This document shows positions 1 through 14,400 of a stretch of DNA of 64,000 nt, one piece after another. The position numbers and the translations under genes were made by a program. The stretch lies in contig OX457061.1 of assembly GCA_949752795.1 (NCBI GenBank), forward strand, positions 4,213,239 to 4,277,238, in the 5' to 3' direction. How positions within the stretch are numbered: the stretch's first letter is position 1; each line of letters starts with the position of its first letter. The notes under the pieces were generated by a model. The model was not told where the DNA came from and ran no database searches. It saw only the letters and a list, made by a program, of their open reading frames with translations. The stretch comes from Hyperoodon ampullatus. Lineage: Eukaryota; Chordata; Mammalia; Artiodactyla; Ziphiidae.

Positions 1-282
1 CTCTTAATCTTTACCTTCAGGATCCCCAGTTCAATCAAGTTCGTTGATTTCATAATGTAATGCCATTTATGGGTGTTTTTTTTTAACTGATTTTATCAAT
101 ATCCTAGGTCTGTTTTCTGCAGAGCCATCCTGCAGGGTAGGTGTGAGGATGAAGAAGGAGCTGGATGTGGACTCAGGAGGATCTAGGGGTTTGAATGTGT
201 CAACAGAAGATTCTGCAGTTAGGTTATTTCAGACTGTGCATCTCTCATTGTAACAGCGTGGTATCTGGGTAGGGTGTTTATA

Positions 283-530
283 GCCGTGTGCTCTGGGGGC
301 AGACTGCTTGTGTTCTGGTGCTGACTCTGCCATTCACTGGCTGTGTGACCTCAGGAAAGCATTTAACCTCTCTGTGCCTCAATGTCCATGCCTCTGAGGT
401 GGAGAGAACAGGAGTACGTACTTCTTGGAGTTGTTGTGACGATTCACTGAGTTAATGCAGATCAAGTACTTAGTACCTGGCCTGGTGCAGGGTGAGCACT
501 GGGTAAATGTCAGGTGCCATTATTGCTGTT
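283..530 (+). repeat. MIR element
   Basis: Core TGACTCTGCCATTCACTGGC TGTGTGACC, then TTTAACCTCTCTGTGCCTCA and a 3' end GAGCACTGGGTAAATGTCAG. Confidence 0.8.
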
Positions 531-982
531 CTTTCTCTTTCAGGAAAAGTGTAGTTTTTTCATCGTTTAATAATTGTTAGTATTTTACTTGTCTTGTTTA
601 TTAACACACCCTCCCTGTGAGATGGGTAGAAGGTGGCAGGGAGGATCTCTGTATTTTGTTTTCTAAATATTGGTGCAGTGTCTTGTCCCAGGGGACTAAG
701 CTAACACCGTCCCCATCACGTCTTCCTGGCTTGTTACCCTGCCCCCTGCTCCACATGACCTTAGTGTGGTCTCCCGAAGTGACTGCCGTGACCCTAGCCA
801 AGTGTAAGAGCATCAGAGAGGAGCTCCTGTTTGAAGAAGTTGCTGTGTGATAGCTGCGATGGATGCTCAGGACTCTGGTAGTTGTGTTCCTTACCCCACA
901 CCTGAGTGCAGTATGTCTGGACTTTACGATTAGTTTCACGGGCTTTTATGAACTTTCCGGATTTTTTTCTGATTTTGGCTCT

Positions 983-1215
983 ACAGTGCAGCCATAAATT
1001 CCCTGGGTCCAGATCTCAGTTCAGTCCTGTATTAACAGTGTATGCACGTGCCTTGGGCAAGTTACTTAACCTCTCTGTGCCTCGGTTTCTTCCTCTGGAA
1101 GTGAGGGTGGTGACAGTACCTGCTCATTGGGTTGCTTTGAGGATCGGATACGTTCAGACATGTAAAGGGCAGGCCAGCGTCTGGTACCTGGTACACACCC
1201 TACGTGCCGGTTGTC
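983..1215 (+). repeat. MIR element
   Basis: GGGCAAGTTACTTAACCTCT CTGTGCCTCGG, then GGTTGCTTTGAGGATCGG and TGGTACCTGGTACACACC. Confidence 0.8.
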
Positions 1216-2402
1216 CCTGTCCACTGTGCTCCGTGGGGTGCAGCCTGGGGTCCAGTCACGTGATGGAACGTGTACCCGCGAAAGGCCAGAATGAGGTATA
1301 CCTTGGTGTCAGAGCAGAAAGAGAGACTTCACTTCTTTCTTTTTTCCAAATCTATATTTCCTTTTTGTTGTTGTTGCTAACAGATGGACATGGCCAAGTC
1401 TTAACTTCTGGCAACACTGTGACTTAAACACACCCCCAGTGTGGCCCCTGCAAGTTCATGCCCAAGGCCTTTTGGTCCACCAAGTCTGCCTTTAGGAGTT
1501 TACCCCAAAGGAATAGTTAAGCCTGAGCACAGTGACTTACCTGCAGACCTGTTGATCGCAGCGTTGTCTGTGACGGTGAGCAGTGCAGACAACCTCAGCT
1601 GTCAGGAATGGGGCGCTGGTCACGTGGAGGCGGGGCTCCCGTTCAGCTGAATGTGGTATAGTCACGGGAGACAAGGTGGTTTGGGGCTATTTACTGGCAT
1701 GAAAAGATGTCCACATCCAGTTGAGATATGATAAGAGCACGTTAGGAGTGTGAGAACCATGATGCCAGTTTTTAAAAAGCCACACATTTCATTATGTTTC
1801 GCCTAGAAAGGGGCTCAGGAAGCTTCAAGGTGTTGCCAGCGGTGGTGGTGTGTTTTGAGTGGTAGGATGATTTAATTTCCTTCCTTTGACTTGAAGTATA
1901 ATTTTTCTATAGTTAAAATATATGGCTTTCATAATTTGAAAATCTTTTTAAAAATCAGCTTTTAAGAAAATTGCCCCATAGGAAAGGTTGGTTGTTGTTC
2001 AGCCTCTAGACCACCTGTAGAAAAGGTGTTAGAGTAAATTCTGAGTTGGGAACCCTGAGTGCAGGAACTTGTGGCCTTTGGCCCTCCTTGCTCTGGGTGT
2101 TGGCCATTTCTGGAGGGCGTGGCCCCCTCCCTCCCCCCGACCCCCCCGCACTGTCTCAATGAAACGTGCTGCCCTCAAAGCTTGTTACTCTGCCGCAGTC
2201 CAGGAAGCCTGGTCGTGTAGGTATAGGGTCTTGTTGGAAGATGTGAAGAATCCACTTCTTCCTCTTTCTTGGCAAAACCTCTCTCTCTGTGCCTAAAAAT
2301 AGTTACAGCAGTAGAAAATTGGGAGAGTTATGAGAATCTAAGCCTACCTTGCTGGACTCGATCTCAGAGTTACAAAGGCCCTATTTTTGCTTGTTTTTGT
2401 AG

Positions 2403-2462
2403 GAAAGAACAGCCGTGTTTCAAGAATTCTCACGTTCCAAAACAGGGGTTCTTCTCTGCACG
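2403..2462 (+). CDS. DDX31: DDX31 coding exon (pre-motif V)
   Basis: Twenty codons, [20 protein letters not shown], starting and ending on codon boundaries. The acceptor is TTTTTGTAG and the donor ACG/GTATGT. It belongs to RecA domain 2 just before motif V. The preceding exon, which should end in an LHGGM-type motif, was not found between 1 and 2402 and probably lies outside the window. Confidence 0.93.
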
Positions 2463-5400
2463 GTATGTATCATTCTGCGCTCCGTGGGAAGGTTGACAAT
2501 GGTTGTGATGGTGGTGGCAGTTTTTCATCTCCTGACGATTTGCCTTGGGGTCACCGGCCCCACGGGGAACAGGAATTCCGGGGGCCGCTTGGTGTGGCTG
2601 GTCTCTTTGCACTCCTGGTTTGCCACCTTACTGCCGCAGATAGCGGGCTGCCACCGCGCGGAAGACTTGGCGATTTGCTCACTAATAGTGGCAGCTGTTT
2701 GTCTGAAAACGTGTGAATCTGGACGATTTCTCTCCACCAAGAACTTGTAAATTACAGCTATCGGGAGTAATTAGAGCTGAGAAAGTCTTTTCACAACAAA
2801 ATCACTCCGCTTGCCTCTGCTCACCTTCTCTTAAAGGAAAGTAGATGCGCTTGGACAGAGTCTATGTGCTGGTGTCCAGAGCTACCATCTGCCCTGCAGT
2901 TTTCAGGGCCGCTCACTCGGCCTCAGTCTTTGCAGTCGTGGGTAGCCACCTCCTCCAGCACCACGGTGACCTTTGTCGTGCACATCTCTTGTGATCTTTT
3001 GAGATTGAAAACTCACACCTTCCACGTCCCTGCTTCCCTGGGGACTCACTTCACCAAAGTTGCTGCTGGCTCCCAAGATTAAAATGCCTTCCCTGTTTGT
3101 GCCATCTTGGAAGATGGAACTTAATCCCCAGCTGGTTATTTGAGAAACTCCTATATATACAGTAATGAAATTGCACCGTCAATTTAGTAATCCTGTGAAC
3201 AAGGGCTGGGTAGAAGCAACGACATTTAGCTGCTTGAGTGCCTGTCTAGGCCTCGTTCAATACAATTACTTTTTAAGGAACTCCTGTTCTCTATTTAGTT
3301 TTAAAGGTAATGGAGATTGTTTTCTTTCTAAATTGAGAGTTTGTGAGCGAGTGCAGCTTTGTTTCTCGTGTGTGTATATATGCATGATCACCTACAAGAC
3401 GGCCTGCCCGGTGACCTGCGGATGCTCACGTGTGTGTGGCCAACAGTGGTTCCGCCGGCTCTGGTCCTTCAGATCTGAGAGCCGTTGCTCCTGGAATGCT
3501 TGCCTCCGAAGGAGATCTGAGTCTGAGCAAGTAGCCCTTCTCTTTATGAAGCCCATCAAGTCAGATGCTTGTGTTTGCTCTAAAACTGTCTTCACTTGCC
3601 TGGTCCAAAGCGAAGATGAGTCCAAGTAATCTACTTGATAAAGGACTTTGTCAAAAATCCTCTGTCTGGGGCTTCCCTGGTGGCGCAGTGGTTGAGAGTC
3701 TGCCTGCCGATGCAGGGGACATGGGTTCGTGCCCCGGTCCGGGAAGATCCCACATGCTGCGCGGAGCGGCTGGGCCCGTGAGCCACGGCCACTGAGCCTG
3801 CGCGTCCGGAGCCTGTGCTCCGCAACTGGAGAGGCCACAACAGTGAGAGGCCCGCGTACCGCAAAAAAAAAAAAAAAGAGAGAAGGCAGTAGGAACCTGT
3901 GTGTTGGAATTTGGATTAGGACCAGAATAAAATGCTTTATCTTTGACCCTTAAGATGCTGGATTTGTCCCTGGTGGAAAATTATTGAGTCTCCTAGTGTG
4001 CAAATGCTGCCATGTTTTTTACAGACGTGGGTGAGCTCTAAGTCTCAAAGAAAACTCCAGGTATTTGAAGTTCAGTTTTTTGTTTTGTTTTTGGGTTGTT
4101 TTTTTTTTTTAGTAGCTCTCCGGAAGAAAAGATCATTCTCTGAAATGTGATTCTCGGTGGGGTCAAAAGCATATGATGATTTTCCTTGTCCTGTTGGCTG
4201 CTGCCTGCAGGCAGGTGATGTCAGCTAGATGAGGAGCACCATTGACTTGGCACCTCTGCCCCCTGCCAGTCCCGGGTGCCACGTGAAAAGCAAGCTCTCA
4301 CTTGCCATAGTCTGATTTCTGTAAGCCCCTCGGTGCGTGTTCACTTGCTGGCCCAGGTCACGTCCAGCATGCAGAACCTCTGCCAGTCTCATCTTTTCTT
4401 TATTCTGCTCTAGGAAATGACTGGAAAAGAGCTGGGTGGGAGCTCATGCCTCTCCATTTCTAAGCCGGGGTACAAGCCCGGAGTCCCCAGTGGGGAGAAG
4501 GTCTTCTTTCCTGCCCAGTCTTCCTTCGACTTCTGCCATGTTTGTTCGCTATAGGCAGAAACTTGGGGTGTCTGAGATGCTTTGGCTGTGATAGGTGGGG
4601 CCTGGGTTGGGGAGATGTTGTCACTGCGTCCTCTTCAGCAGCCTGTCACTTGCCAGGCTCTGAAAGCTCTCCGGGAGCCTCCTGGGTGTTAATGAGCAGC
4701 GGGGCTGCAGCAGGACAAGGCGGATGGAGGACTTGCTTCTTTGGATAAAGGGGAGCCACTCGTGAATTGTTGCGTGGGGACTTTCCCCCTCTGTACCGTA
4801 TCTTTTGCCATTTTGATGTATCATCCCGAGATCATTTTAATGAGGCCAGAAGACTGACTGTCTTGTTGAGAAGCTGGGAATTGTGGTGTAACCACACAAA
4901 AGCTCACAGTTCTGCTGTTTCCTTTACTTCTAGAAAATCCCGTTGACCCCATTTTCCTCCCTTATATCTTTTCTATTGTGAAGAAAGTTAAAGGTGTGTC
5001 TCTCTGTGTGTGTGTATGTGTCTGTGTTTCCTTTCATCTTAAACATCTTAAAAGCAAGGATCTTAACTTCACGCAATCTTGCGGGACCTGGTACATGGCT
5101 GTATAATGTGGGTTCTCAGCACACGTGTGACCGCGATGAGTCCAGAGTCTGGGCAGAGGTGAAAAGATGGTCAGGAAGGAGAGACCAGCCTGGGAAAGAG
5201 AAGTCCTTACATATTTGAAATGTGAGTTTGTGTCCTCTAGAAAACTGGATCTAAGAAGAACCCAAGTTAAGGAGGGAGCACGTGTCAGCAGGAAGGAGTC
5301 ATTTGGAAGTTCAAAGCCCACTTTCCTCAGTGGAGTTAAGAAATCAAAAGAAGCAGAATATTTCCTGGGGCTTATAGTGAAGCACTCACCCTAAGCCAGA

Positions 5401-8400
5401 GGTTTTTTTAATACCACTGTTAAGTTGAGGGGTTGGGAAGGGGAAACCCCACCGAGTGACTGGAATGTGGCGTTTCCAAGCTCCCTCTAGTTTTAGGGCT
5501 GATGCTGGCCCTCCCTGCTTGTCCCTGGATGTAAGTACCCAGTGCCTTGGCCTTTTCCCAGCAAGGAGAGGCACTTCCGACTCCACCTGCATCCGCTGGC
5601 TGAGTATCCCTTGGAATGGTCTGCGCTTGTCCACACCTGCCTGCTGTTTCAGACGATACCTAAAGCACCTGTGCTGCTCTTCGTCACCTTTTCTCTCTCT
5701 CTTTTTTTTTTTTTTTTGCTCGAAACACACCATTAGGTCTGTGCAGTTCTTAATTTCCTCTCCTCCTGGGAAATTTCGCTGTGCCAGGCGGGCAGGAGAC
5801 AAAGGAGGGGGGCTGTAAGCATCCCAAGAACGTCCCTTCAGCACCCCTGAAGAAATGGAGACTTTCTCGGTTTTCTCTGGGGTATGCTTTTTAGGCGAAG
5901 TGTATCTTTTCCGCCCGTATTTCATGCGTGTTAGTGGCAAGATCATTTGGAGATGGTTGGCTATTGACTGAGTTACGCTAACTCATGTTGCCAGCTTTTT
6001 GGCGGCTCCAGCCAAGATCTCGCGCCTCTGACAGCTTCTGCGCTGTCTCCTTCCCCCTCTGATTACGCAGCCCAATCTGTCACCCGGACGACGGGGGCCT
6101 GTGCCCCGCTGATGGCTTTCCACACGCCCGCAGTAATGACTTTGGCAGGACGGGAAGGCAGCAGAGGCGAATTTGCTGCGTCCCTTTGCTCGGAGAGCCG
6201 CAGGACCCCTCTCCCTGTTAGTAAAAGCACTTTGTGAGGTTCTCGGGTAAATAAATGAGTCATTTTAATCCAACTGACAGGCTGGCACCTGAGCAAGCTG
6301 CCTTCCATCTGTACCCCTTGGTCTCATGGAGGCGGCCAATTGTCAGGCCCATGGACTTCAAGGCCTGACTGGTGAGTGTCTTTCAGAATTGACTTTAGCA
6401 ATTCTTTCGCCCTAATTAGGTTAAAGGAATACAGTTGGGTTGGATCTAAGTTCTAAGGGTGGGCGGAGAACTGAAGCCTTTGCTGAGTCTTGTGCAGGTC
6501 AGTTTCCTGTGGCTCTGGTGCTGCTGGTTGACAGCATCCAGGACGATGGAGCCATGTCCCCTTCCTCTGTGGTCCTCTGCCCGGGTCGGGTGGATGGGGT
6601 GTGACGGGGGAAGAGAGCCGAGAGGCTTTTAAATCCCCACCTCATTGCCTCCGTCTGGCTCTTATTTCATCACGAACTGGAACACTCAGATTTACAATTC
6701 TCAAGACATTTTGCACACCCACTGTCTCACTGGATCTTCACAGCAACCTCGGGAGATAAGTAAATTGTAGCCATTTTATAGGTGGGTAAACTGAGGCTCA
6801 GAAAGCAGAGGTGACTTGCCCGGATTGGTGGCTGCTAAAGTGGTCCTAGAGTCCGGTTCTCCCTGTTCCTGCACTGGCAGGATTGATCCACTCTCCCACC
6901 CTCAGAGTAGCCTCGGCTGAGACTGGAAAGAAGTGCTTAAGGAAATGGCTGGTGAAGTCCGAGCAGTGGCTGGCTGTGAGGTGCCGCCACCCCAACACCA
7001 GAAGTAGTGGGCGGCGGGAAGGTTGTCAGCCTGGTGTCCTGAGCCGATTGCCCAGCCCGAGTGGGAAAGAACCGTGAACAGTCCTGATGGCAGTGGCTGC
7101 GGTGCCTCCTAACTCACTGTTTCAGCGTGTTTGTACCCGGAGTGGCTTTCCTAACACCATATGCTAGTTTTGAGATTCATCTGTGTTTCTTAGTTGGATT
7201 TACTAAACCGACGAGCATTAAATTTTTTACAAAGCTTACCTGTAAAGCTCAGACAGCCCATTGTCTGTGTACCTCTCCCAGTGCGGAGCACTTAAATGAA
7301 GTAAATCATTTCTTAACAAGAGCTTCGCAGATTTAAGAACCCGTCAGTTTTTCTAAAGACAGTGACTGTGGTTAGTGTAGAGAACACTCTAAATTGTGTT
7401 CTCAAAGGCATCGGCTCTGGAACATCAGCTTTCAGGGCACCTGGGAGCTGTCAGAAAACACTTCCTGGGTGGTTGACACACTTCTAATACATGAAATGTC
7501 TGCTTAACATTTATAAATGCAGCTTCTGGCCACCGTTCAAAGGAGACCCACAAATCCCAGGTGGGATTTAATCAGAGCGAAGGCAGACCAGCCCTGACCT
7601 GCCTGCAGTGGTCTTCTGGGTGACTTAGATGATGGTGGGACAGTGTCTTCCTTGAATCCTGCCTCTGACCCTGGAGGATAAGGGTGCGGTTGTTTTTTTT
7701 GTTTTTTTTTTTGCGGTACGCGGGCCTCTCACTGTGTGGCCTCTCCCGTTGCGGAGCACAGGCTCCGGACGCGCAGGCTCAGCGGCCACGGCTCACGAAC
7801 CCAGCCGCTCCACAGCATGTGGGATCCTCCCGGACCGGGGCACGAACCCGTGTCCCCTGCATCGGCAGGCGGACTCTCAACCACTGCGCCACCAGGGAAG
7901 CCCCGGGTGCGATTGTTTTAATGTGCTTCTTACAGAACTTTGCATAGGATTATTATTTTTTAAAAAACCTTATATACCTATAAATTCTTAGTGATACCAA
8001 AAAGTGAGGAGAGAGGAGGAAGAGCCGTCCTTTACAGATGAATGCCAGTTATAGAAATGGAAGGAACTATAGGCTTAGAAAGCCGTCATTTTGTAGACAT
8101 CAGGGTAACAACTGATACAGACAAGTAGCATCAAATGATGCTAAAACCACTGGGCAAAATGTTCTGAGAAGCAGTCTCAAAGTTTCCCTCCTGAGGTTAC
8201 TCACTCATCGCAAAGGAGAAAGGTACCGTCACAAGGGAGTGAGATGGTGGATGCCACCTGCTCCAGTGACCGAGCACAGTGTCCCCAGCACAGGACAGAC
8301 ACCCTGCCTGTATCCTGAGGTCACGTGCTGGGCGATACACCCCACCCTGATGTCGTTCTGCCAGAACGCTCCCCCAGAATCTTACTATGAGGAGACAGAA

Positions 8401-11400
8401 AAGTCCCGATTCTGGGATGTTCCTCAGGACACCTGGACTCTTGAAAAAATGATTGTTTTCCAAAAAATAAACAATAAAAACAAGTAAATGTTAAGGGTGG
8501 GGATGCAGTTCTACGTTAAGGAAGTCTAGAGGGCTATAATAAAAATAGAATGAATGATCTAGGCTTCAGTCCTGGGTTAAGAAAGGAAAACAACTATAAA
8601 AATCGTCTTAGGTACAAGTGGTGAAATTTGAAAGTGGACTGATTATTGTAAAATAAACTTATTTAGTGTGAAGTTTCTTAGGTGTGGTAATGGTATTGTG
8701 ATTTATGTAGAAGAATGTCCTTTTAATTAGAAGACATGTGCTGAAGTATTTAGGGGCAAAATGTCATGATACTTGCAACTTCCTTTCAGATGGTTCAGAA
8801 AAACACATGTGTACAGAGGAAAAAAGCAGCTGTGCCAATGTTTAGCAATTGGTGAATCAGGATGAAGGACTGACAACTGCTCATTGTACTATTTTTCCAG
8901 CTTTTCTGTAGGTTTAAATTTTTCTAAATAGAAATGCGGGGTTGTGCGGGGGGAGGAATGACATGCATTCGTCATCAAAAGAAAAACAAAGCAAACAACG
9001 CAGGAAACTGCGAAGAGAAAAGTAAAAATTGCCCCAAATCCCTCTACCTTGAGGTAACCACCGTTGACAGTTTTGGTGAACCTCCTTCCAGGTGTTGGTT
9101 CTCTGCTTATCGATCCATCTGTGCATTTATCCATTTATCCATCTGTCTACTTAATGTCTTCTGTTTTTGTTACCCTCTCTTTTTTTCCTGGATTTTTTGG
9201 TGGAAGAAAGACCATTTGTCCTTTAGAATGCTCCACATTGTGTCCCTGTGGTGCTGTTTACCTTGTTCCTGTCTCCCTGCAGTAGGTCTAGGCACTTGCT
9301 TAGATTCCATTTCTAGGGTTTTGGTTTTGTTTTGGCAAGAATATGTCATAGGCGATATTCTGTCTTTCCTATTGCATGACAGCTGGTTATCTTACTTTTT
9401 AATTTTTACTTATGTTGAAACATGGTCTCAGGGTCAGAAGTATAAGGGCCCATTAAAGGAAGTCCAGCTTCCGTCCTCATCCCCTCCCCCATTCTCTTCC
9501 TTCCCGTATAGGTCACTTTTTTATAAGCTTTGGGGTTTCTCCCTCCATTATTTCTTTTTCAAATAGGAGCAAATATATTTGTACTTCCCCCATTTCTTAC
9601 ACAAACGCATACTATTCACACTCAAGATATAGCCTAGATATCCTCCACATCAGTACATAGGAAGCTCCATTCCTTTTGTAGCTGTGTAAAACTCCGTTCT
9701 ACGAGGTAGGTATTGCCGTGTTTTATTCACCCCGTCTCCTGCTAGACACTGGGGTTCTTACCAGACCTGCAATTATAAATAGTGCTGAACTCGGTGCTTT
9801 GTGACCACCTAGAGGGGTGGGATAGGGAGGGTGGGAGGGAGAGAGACGCAAGAGGGAAGAGATATGGGAACATACGTATATGTATAACTGATTCACTTTG
9901 TTATAAAGCAGAAACACACCATTGTAAAGCAATTATACTCCAATAAAGATGTTAAATAAATAAATAAATAAATAAATAGTGCTGAAATGAATAGCCTCGT
10001 GCATAGATCATTTTAAATTTTTGCCAGGGATGGATTGCTGGGAGATTGCGCAGGGTCAAAGGGCAAGTGCATATGTAATTTTGCTGGATATTACCAGATT
10101 CCCCACCATAGGGGTTTGTATTATTTTACATTCCCACCAGCAGCATATGAGGGACACAGCATCTTTTTTTTTTTTTTTTTTTTTTTTTTTGTGGTATGCG
10201 GGCCTCTCACTGTTGTGGCCTCTCCAGTTGCGGAGCACAGGCTCCGGACGTGCAGGCTCAGTGGCCATGGCTCACGGGCCCAACCGCTCCGCGGCACGTG
10301 GGATCTTCCCGGACCGGGGCACGAAGCCATGTCCCCTGCATCGGCAGGCGGACTCTCAACCACTGCGTCACCAGGGAAGCCCCACAGCATCTTTTTTGAT
10401 CGTGGAACCGTATACTGTAATATGGTCTTGGAAAAGTAAAGCAGACCTGGATTTGAGGGCTAGCTCTGCTTCTTAGCTGTATGTGCCTGGACAAGTTACT
10501 TAATCTCTCTGAATCTTGGTTTCCTCTCTATCAAATGGGAGTAATAGTTGTCTGAGGCATTATTTTGACAATGAGTCAAGATAACGCAGGTAACATGCCC
10601 TCCACCGTGTCTGGTGTGTAGTGAGCGCTCAGTACCTGTTGGCTGGGGCTACTCTTGGTGTGACTTGTGCTTAGAGGTGAATGCCAGGTGTACCTTTATT
10701 GCCAAAGCCTGGAAGATTCCCATTTTCTAGTCTCTCTGCCAGAATGGCCAGAAACCAGAGAGCAGTCTTTGCTCTTGAGATGGCGACCAGCCGAAAAGAA
10801 AAGAAAAAAAATCTCCATTGCTTTTATACTTTTTGTCTGCCTGGCTGATGACTGTCTGATAATGACTTATTTCCGTTCTCAGGCCTGCGTGTAGACGACG
10901 TTCTCTTAGTGAAGTGGGCTGTGGCTGCCTCACCTGCGGGTTCTATAGAACTAGCCTCTAAATTGGAATTTTACCCACAGGTGGACGTCAGTGGGTTCCT
11001 GAAGTTGTGCACATTCCTGGGGGGTGAGCCCTCAGAGTTTGCATTAGATCATCAGATAGATCCATGACCCCAAAAAGGTTGAGAAAGTCTGTCCTAAGCC
11101 ATATTCTTTTCTGTTTTGAAGGATGTTGCGGCTCGGGGCTTAGATCTCCCTCAAGTCACGTGGATTGTCCAGGTAATGTATTTAAGTCGTTAAGGTGCGA
11201 GCTTGAGGCCAGGATGTGTGGTCATGAGTCGGTGCATTGGCTTTAAGTAGAATAATTATTATCACCCTCTTCTTGGGTGCTGCCCTGGTCACCAGGCAGC
11301 AACCAGCCTGATCTGCACAGTTCTCCTGACATCTTTCCTTAACCCAGCGCACCTGACCACTGCAGCACAACCTGCAGACTGTACAGCCGTGGGAGGGAGC

Positions 11401-14400
11401 GGCAGGCTCCCCTGCTCGCAGACGAATGTGTGTCACACACAGAGTTTTCCGCAATCTGAAAATAACAGGAATTACCTGGGCCCCTGGGAGGCCTCATCGT
11501 GTCCAGAAGGCGATGGCTCAGCTGTCCTGAGCGCTGTGTCCATGCACATTGACCTGCAGGGGGCAGTTAAGGCCCTGACAGCACCTTACACATACCTCTA
11601 GCCTTAGATGCTTTGCCAGAGGGTAGAGGTGTTAGGACTCGTCTAGTGGTTTTAGTTTTGTCTTTTCTTTTCCTTAGTCTGCAGAGTGGTATTTTTAAGC
11701 CCTTCTGTACAGGGGCCAGGGGACATGGGCCCTGTTTACGTGAGTCATGGTTTATCCACATTTTAGTGGAATTGCATGCCTGTCACTAGCTAGGAAATCT
11801 CTGCTCACGGCACATGATGACTTTGCGACTAGAGGCATTGTGTCTTCTTTCCTGCTGTCCGTGGAGCAGATTTGAAATAGGAAGGCGAGGATGATTTTAA
11901 CGTGCAGGAGGCCAGACACATATAATTGATCATTGAGAGCCGCCTTAGAATTGTGGGTGTTGATTGGTTGAATATGCCTGGCCTCCCATCATATTCTTGG
12001 CCCTCTGGTCTTTGATTCATGGAGCAGCAAAGAAGAAAAGGGCAGAATGGAGTACGGGGACAACGGGTGTTAACGACGACGACGTCATTGCCATAGAGAG
12101 CGTCCGTTCGCTGAGTTAGAGCGTTGGCCCTTCTGCCGGGTCAGGGACGCTGTCCGTGGGAGCGGAGGCATTTCCCTGCAGGAAGGGGAGCCTGCCTGTC
12201 AGCTGGCCCGCAGCTCTGCTCTGCTGGGGCTGGGTGGCCTGCAGCGAGGCGGTGGAGACCTGATTCCCTGTACCCTGTGCAGCGTCTTGCGTGGCCTCAG
12301 CCCCACTGCTCTGTCTACTGGGGAAGTAGGCCAAGGTCATGCGGCCATCCTGCGCAAGTTTGCGCCCACCTGCCTGCATTCTCACCTTGCCCAGTCACCT
12401 CAGTGAAAAGATGCAAATAGGAAAATGAAGAGACCTGTGGAGAAGTGAAATTAAATAGGAGATACCGGGACGAGAAGACGTCTCGTTTATCTGAAACTTG
12501 GCCACTGTTCCCGTTGGCATGTCGGAGCCTTGTTATTTCCAATGAAGCCAGGAGTTTCAGGGTTGAGTGACTTCTCCTTGTGACTGTGGTAGGGTAACCA
12601 TAGCACCAGGATTTCATTCTTGGGATACCTGGAGGCAGGTGAGGGGTATTGCACTTCCAATTAATGGCAGTCCCTTGATCTGTGAATGCCTTCATTTTTG
12701 TTACCCTTTTTAGTACAACGCTCCGTCTTCACCTGCTGAATACATCCACCGGATTGGGAGAACCGCCCGGATTGGCTGCCATGGGAGCAGCCTGCTCATT
12801 TTGGCTCCTTCGGAGGCAGAATATGTCAACTCGTTGGCTTCTCACAAAATCAAGTGAGTCAGAAACACGGGGTTTCGGCTGATCTCACCTAATTAATTTT
12901 CTGTCGCTTCTTACAGTGGATGGGCCTTGTAAGCTGACGAGGAGCCATTAACCCTTGTGATCCCTAAGTGAGTCCCAGAATAGCCAGTGGCAAAGACTAA
13001 AACCCTTAACGCCATCAGCACATGACAGTTTTCATTGCGTTGCCATTCTAAGGCATAGAACGATCTGTTGCACTCTTTCTTTCAGGTAGAGGTCTGTGTT
13101 GCGTTACTCCTGCTGCAAAATCAGTGTGCGCCACCCACCCAGCCAGCTTCTCAAAGATCTCTCTTAGTCACCATTTTTGTTTCTTGCAGTTAATTAATGC
13201 TTAGGACCTTTAAAGTTGGAAAGAAAGAATGCTTTTGATTCTTTACACAACTCCCCCTCCCCCAGGAAAGGAAAACGAGGGAAGAATCCATTAGGGGCAG
13301 GTGAATTATGTACCACATGTTTGTGGCCAAGGCTGTCCAGCTGCTGTCTCGTATGCACCCAGTCAGATGGCAGCCTCTCACATCCCCCAGCATCAAGCCC
13401 CCAGTTCCAGCCCTGGGTCGGGGACTCCACAGGGCTCAGCAGCATGGAACCTTTGCCAGGGGCTTCCATCGAACCCCGATCTCCCCGAGGAAAGACAAAG
13501 CAAAGACAGAGGACAGCGGCTCGAGCTGGCCAGGGGTGATTGTGATGAAAGCAGAAAGCATCCACCTGGGCCACAGAAATGAGTTTGTTTAGTCATGTTT
13601 TCCATAAAATCTAAAGTAACAGGCTCTAAAAACGGGCTTCTAAAGGCATGCGGTTTTTCACACTGATCTACTTTCACGAGTTTCTTCTGCTCAGAGAAAG
13701 CACAGTGATGCATAGAATGTTTTTGGAGGCACAGGAAGAGCCGTGTGATGCCCAAGGTGGCGGCACGGTACACGCCGGGCCCAGGAGTGGCCCAGCTGCT
13801 CAGAAGCCACTCGGTGACTTCCCCTGTCCCCAGTCAGACTTCAACACTCTCAACACTCTTTCGAGATTGCTGGTGTGACCGTTCGTGGAATGAAGCTTTC
13901 TCAGAAAATGTGCTTCACACCCATCAGTGTTGGGGGAGGTGAGGACCCGCTCCCGATGAATTCAAGAGGGCAAAAATGGAGATGGTGTGGGTTTTCCTCT
14001 TACGTAATTCTCTCATCTTGATACAGCCTGTCAGTTGAAGGAGTGGTTTTTGTTTGTTTCAGGAAGACGTGCATCTCTTCTCTTACTTGTGAGAGAAAAT
14101 CTCAGGTAGATCAGTCAGTCACGTTTCACCCGGAGCTCCATCTCCAGCTGGATTCTGAGTTCCCGGGGGCTGGAGGCCGCGTCACACTTCTCTCTGTGGC
14201 CCTTTCCGAGTCTAGGCAGCACCCGATCAAGCAGTTACACTCCAGAAATACAGGGGGGTCGAAATGAAAACCCGTCCCAGCGCCGTAGCTTTTTCCCTCT
14301 GTCCCGGCGATTCGTGTACGTGTGGAAGGTATTCTCAGAGGTGTGTTGTCCCACAGAGGAGGGACTCACTGCGCCTTGGCAGCCGCCTCTGCCTCCACGG

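Larger units (their letters stand above)
1..2402 (+). other. DDX31: DDX31 intron (5' end outside window)
   Basis: No coding exon recognised. It contains two MIR elements (about 283-530 and 983-1215); the rest is unremarkable unique sequence ending at the acceptor before 2403. Confidence 0.85.
2463..11121 (+). other. DDX31: DDX31 intron
   Basis: The intron is 8.7 kb, with three CHR SINEs, a nested L1 complex (8055-10382), MIRs and a DNA-transposon relic just before the acceptor. A repeat-free block at about 5960-6460 may be conserved non-coding DNA. Confidence 0.9.

Noticed and set aside
541..575. Possible DDX31 exon after TTTCTCTTTCAG at about 542
   Set aside because: The frame hits a stop within a few codons and matches no helicase sequence.
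3668..3760. tRNA gene in SINE heads
   Set aside because: The B-box-like sequence belongs to the tRNA-derived SINE promoter; no complete tRNA fold or acceptor stem is present.
3392..3838. Open frames around 3.4-3.9 kb
   Set aside because: They are largely the translated CHR SINE; the same peptide recurs at 7.7, 10.2 and 34.4 kb.
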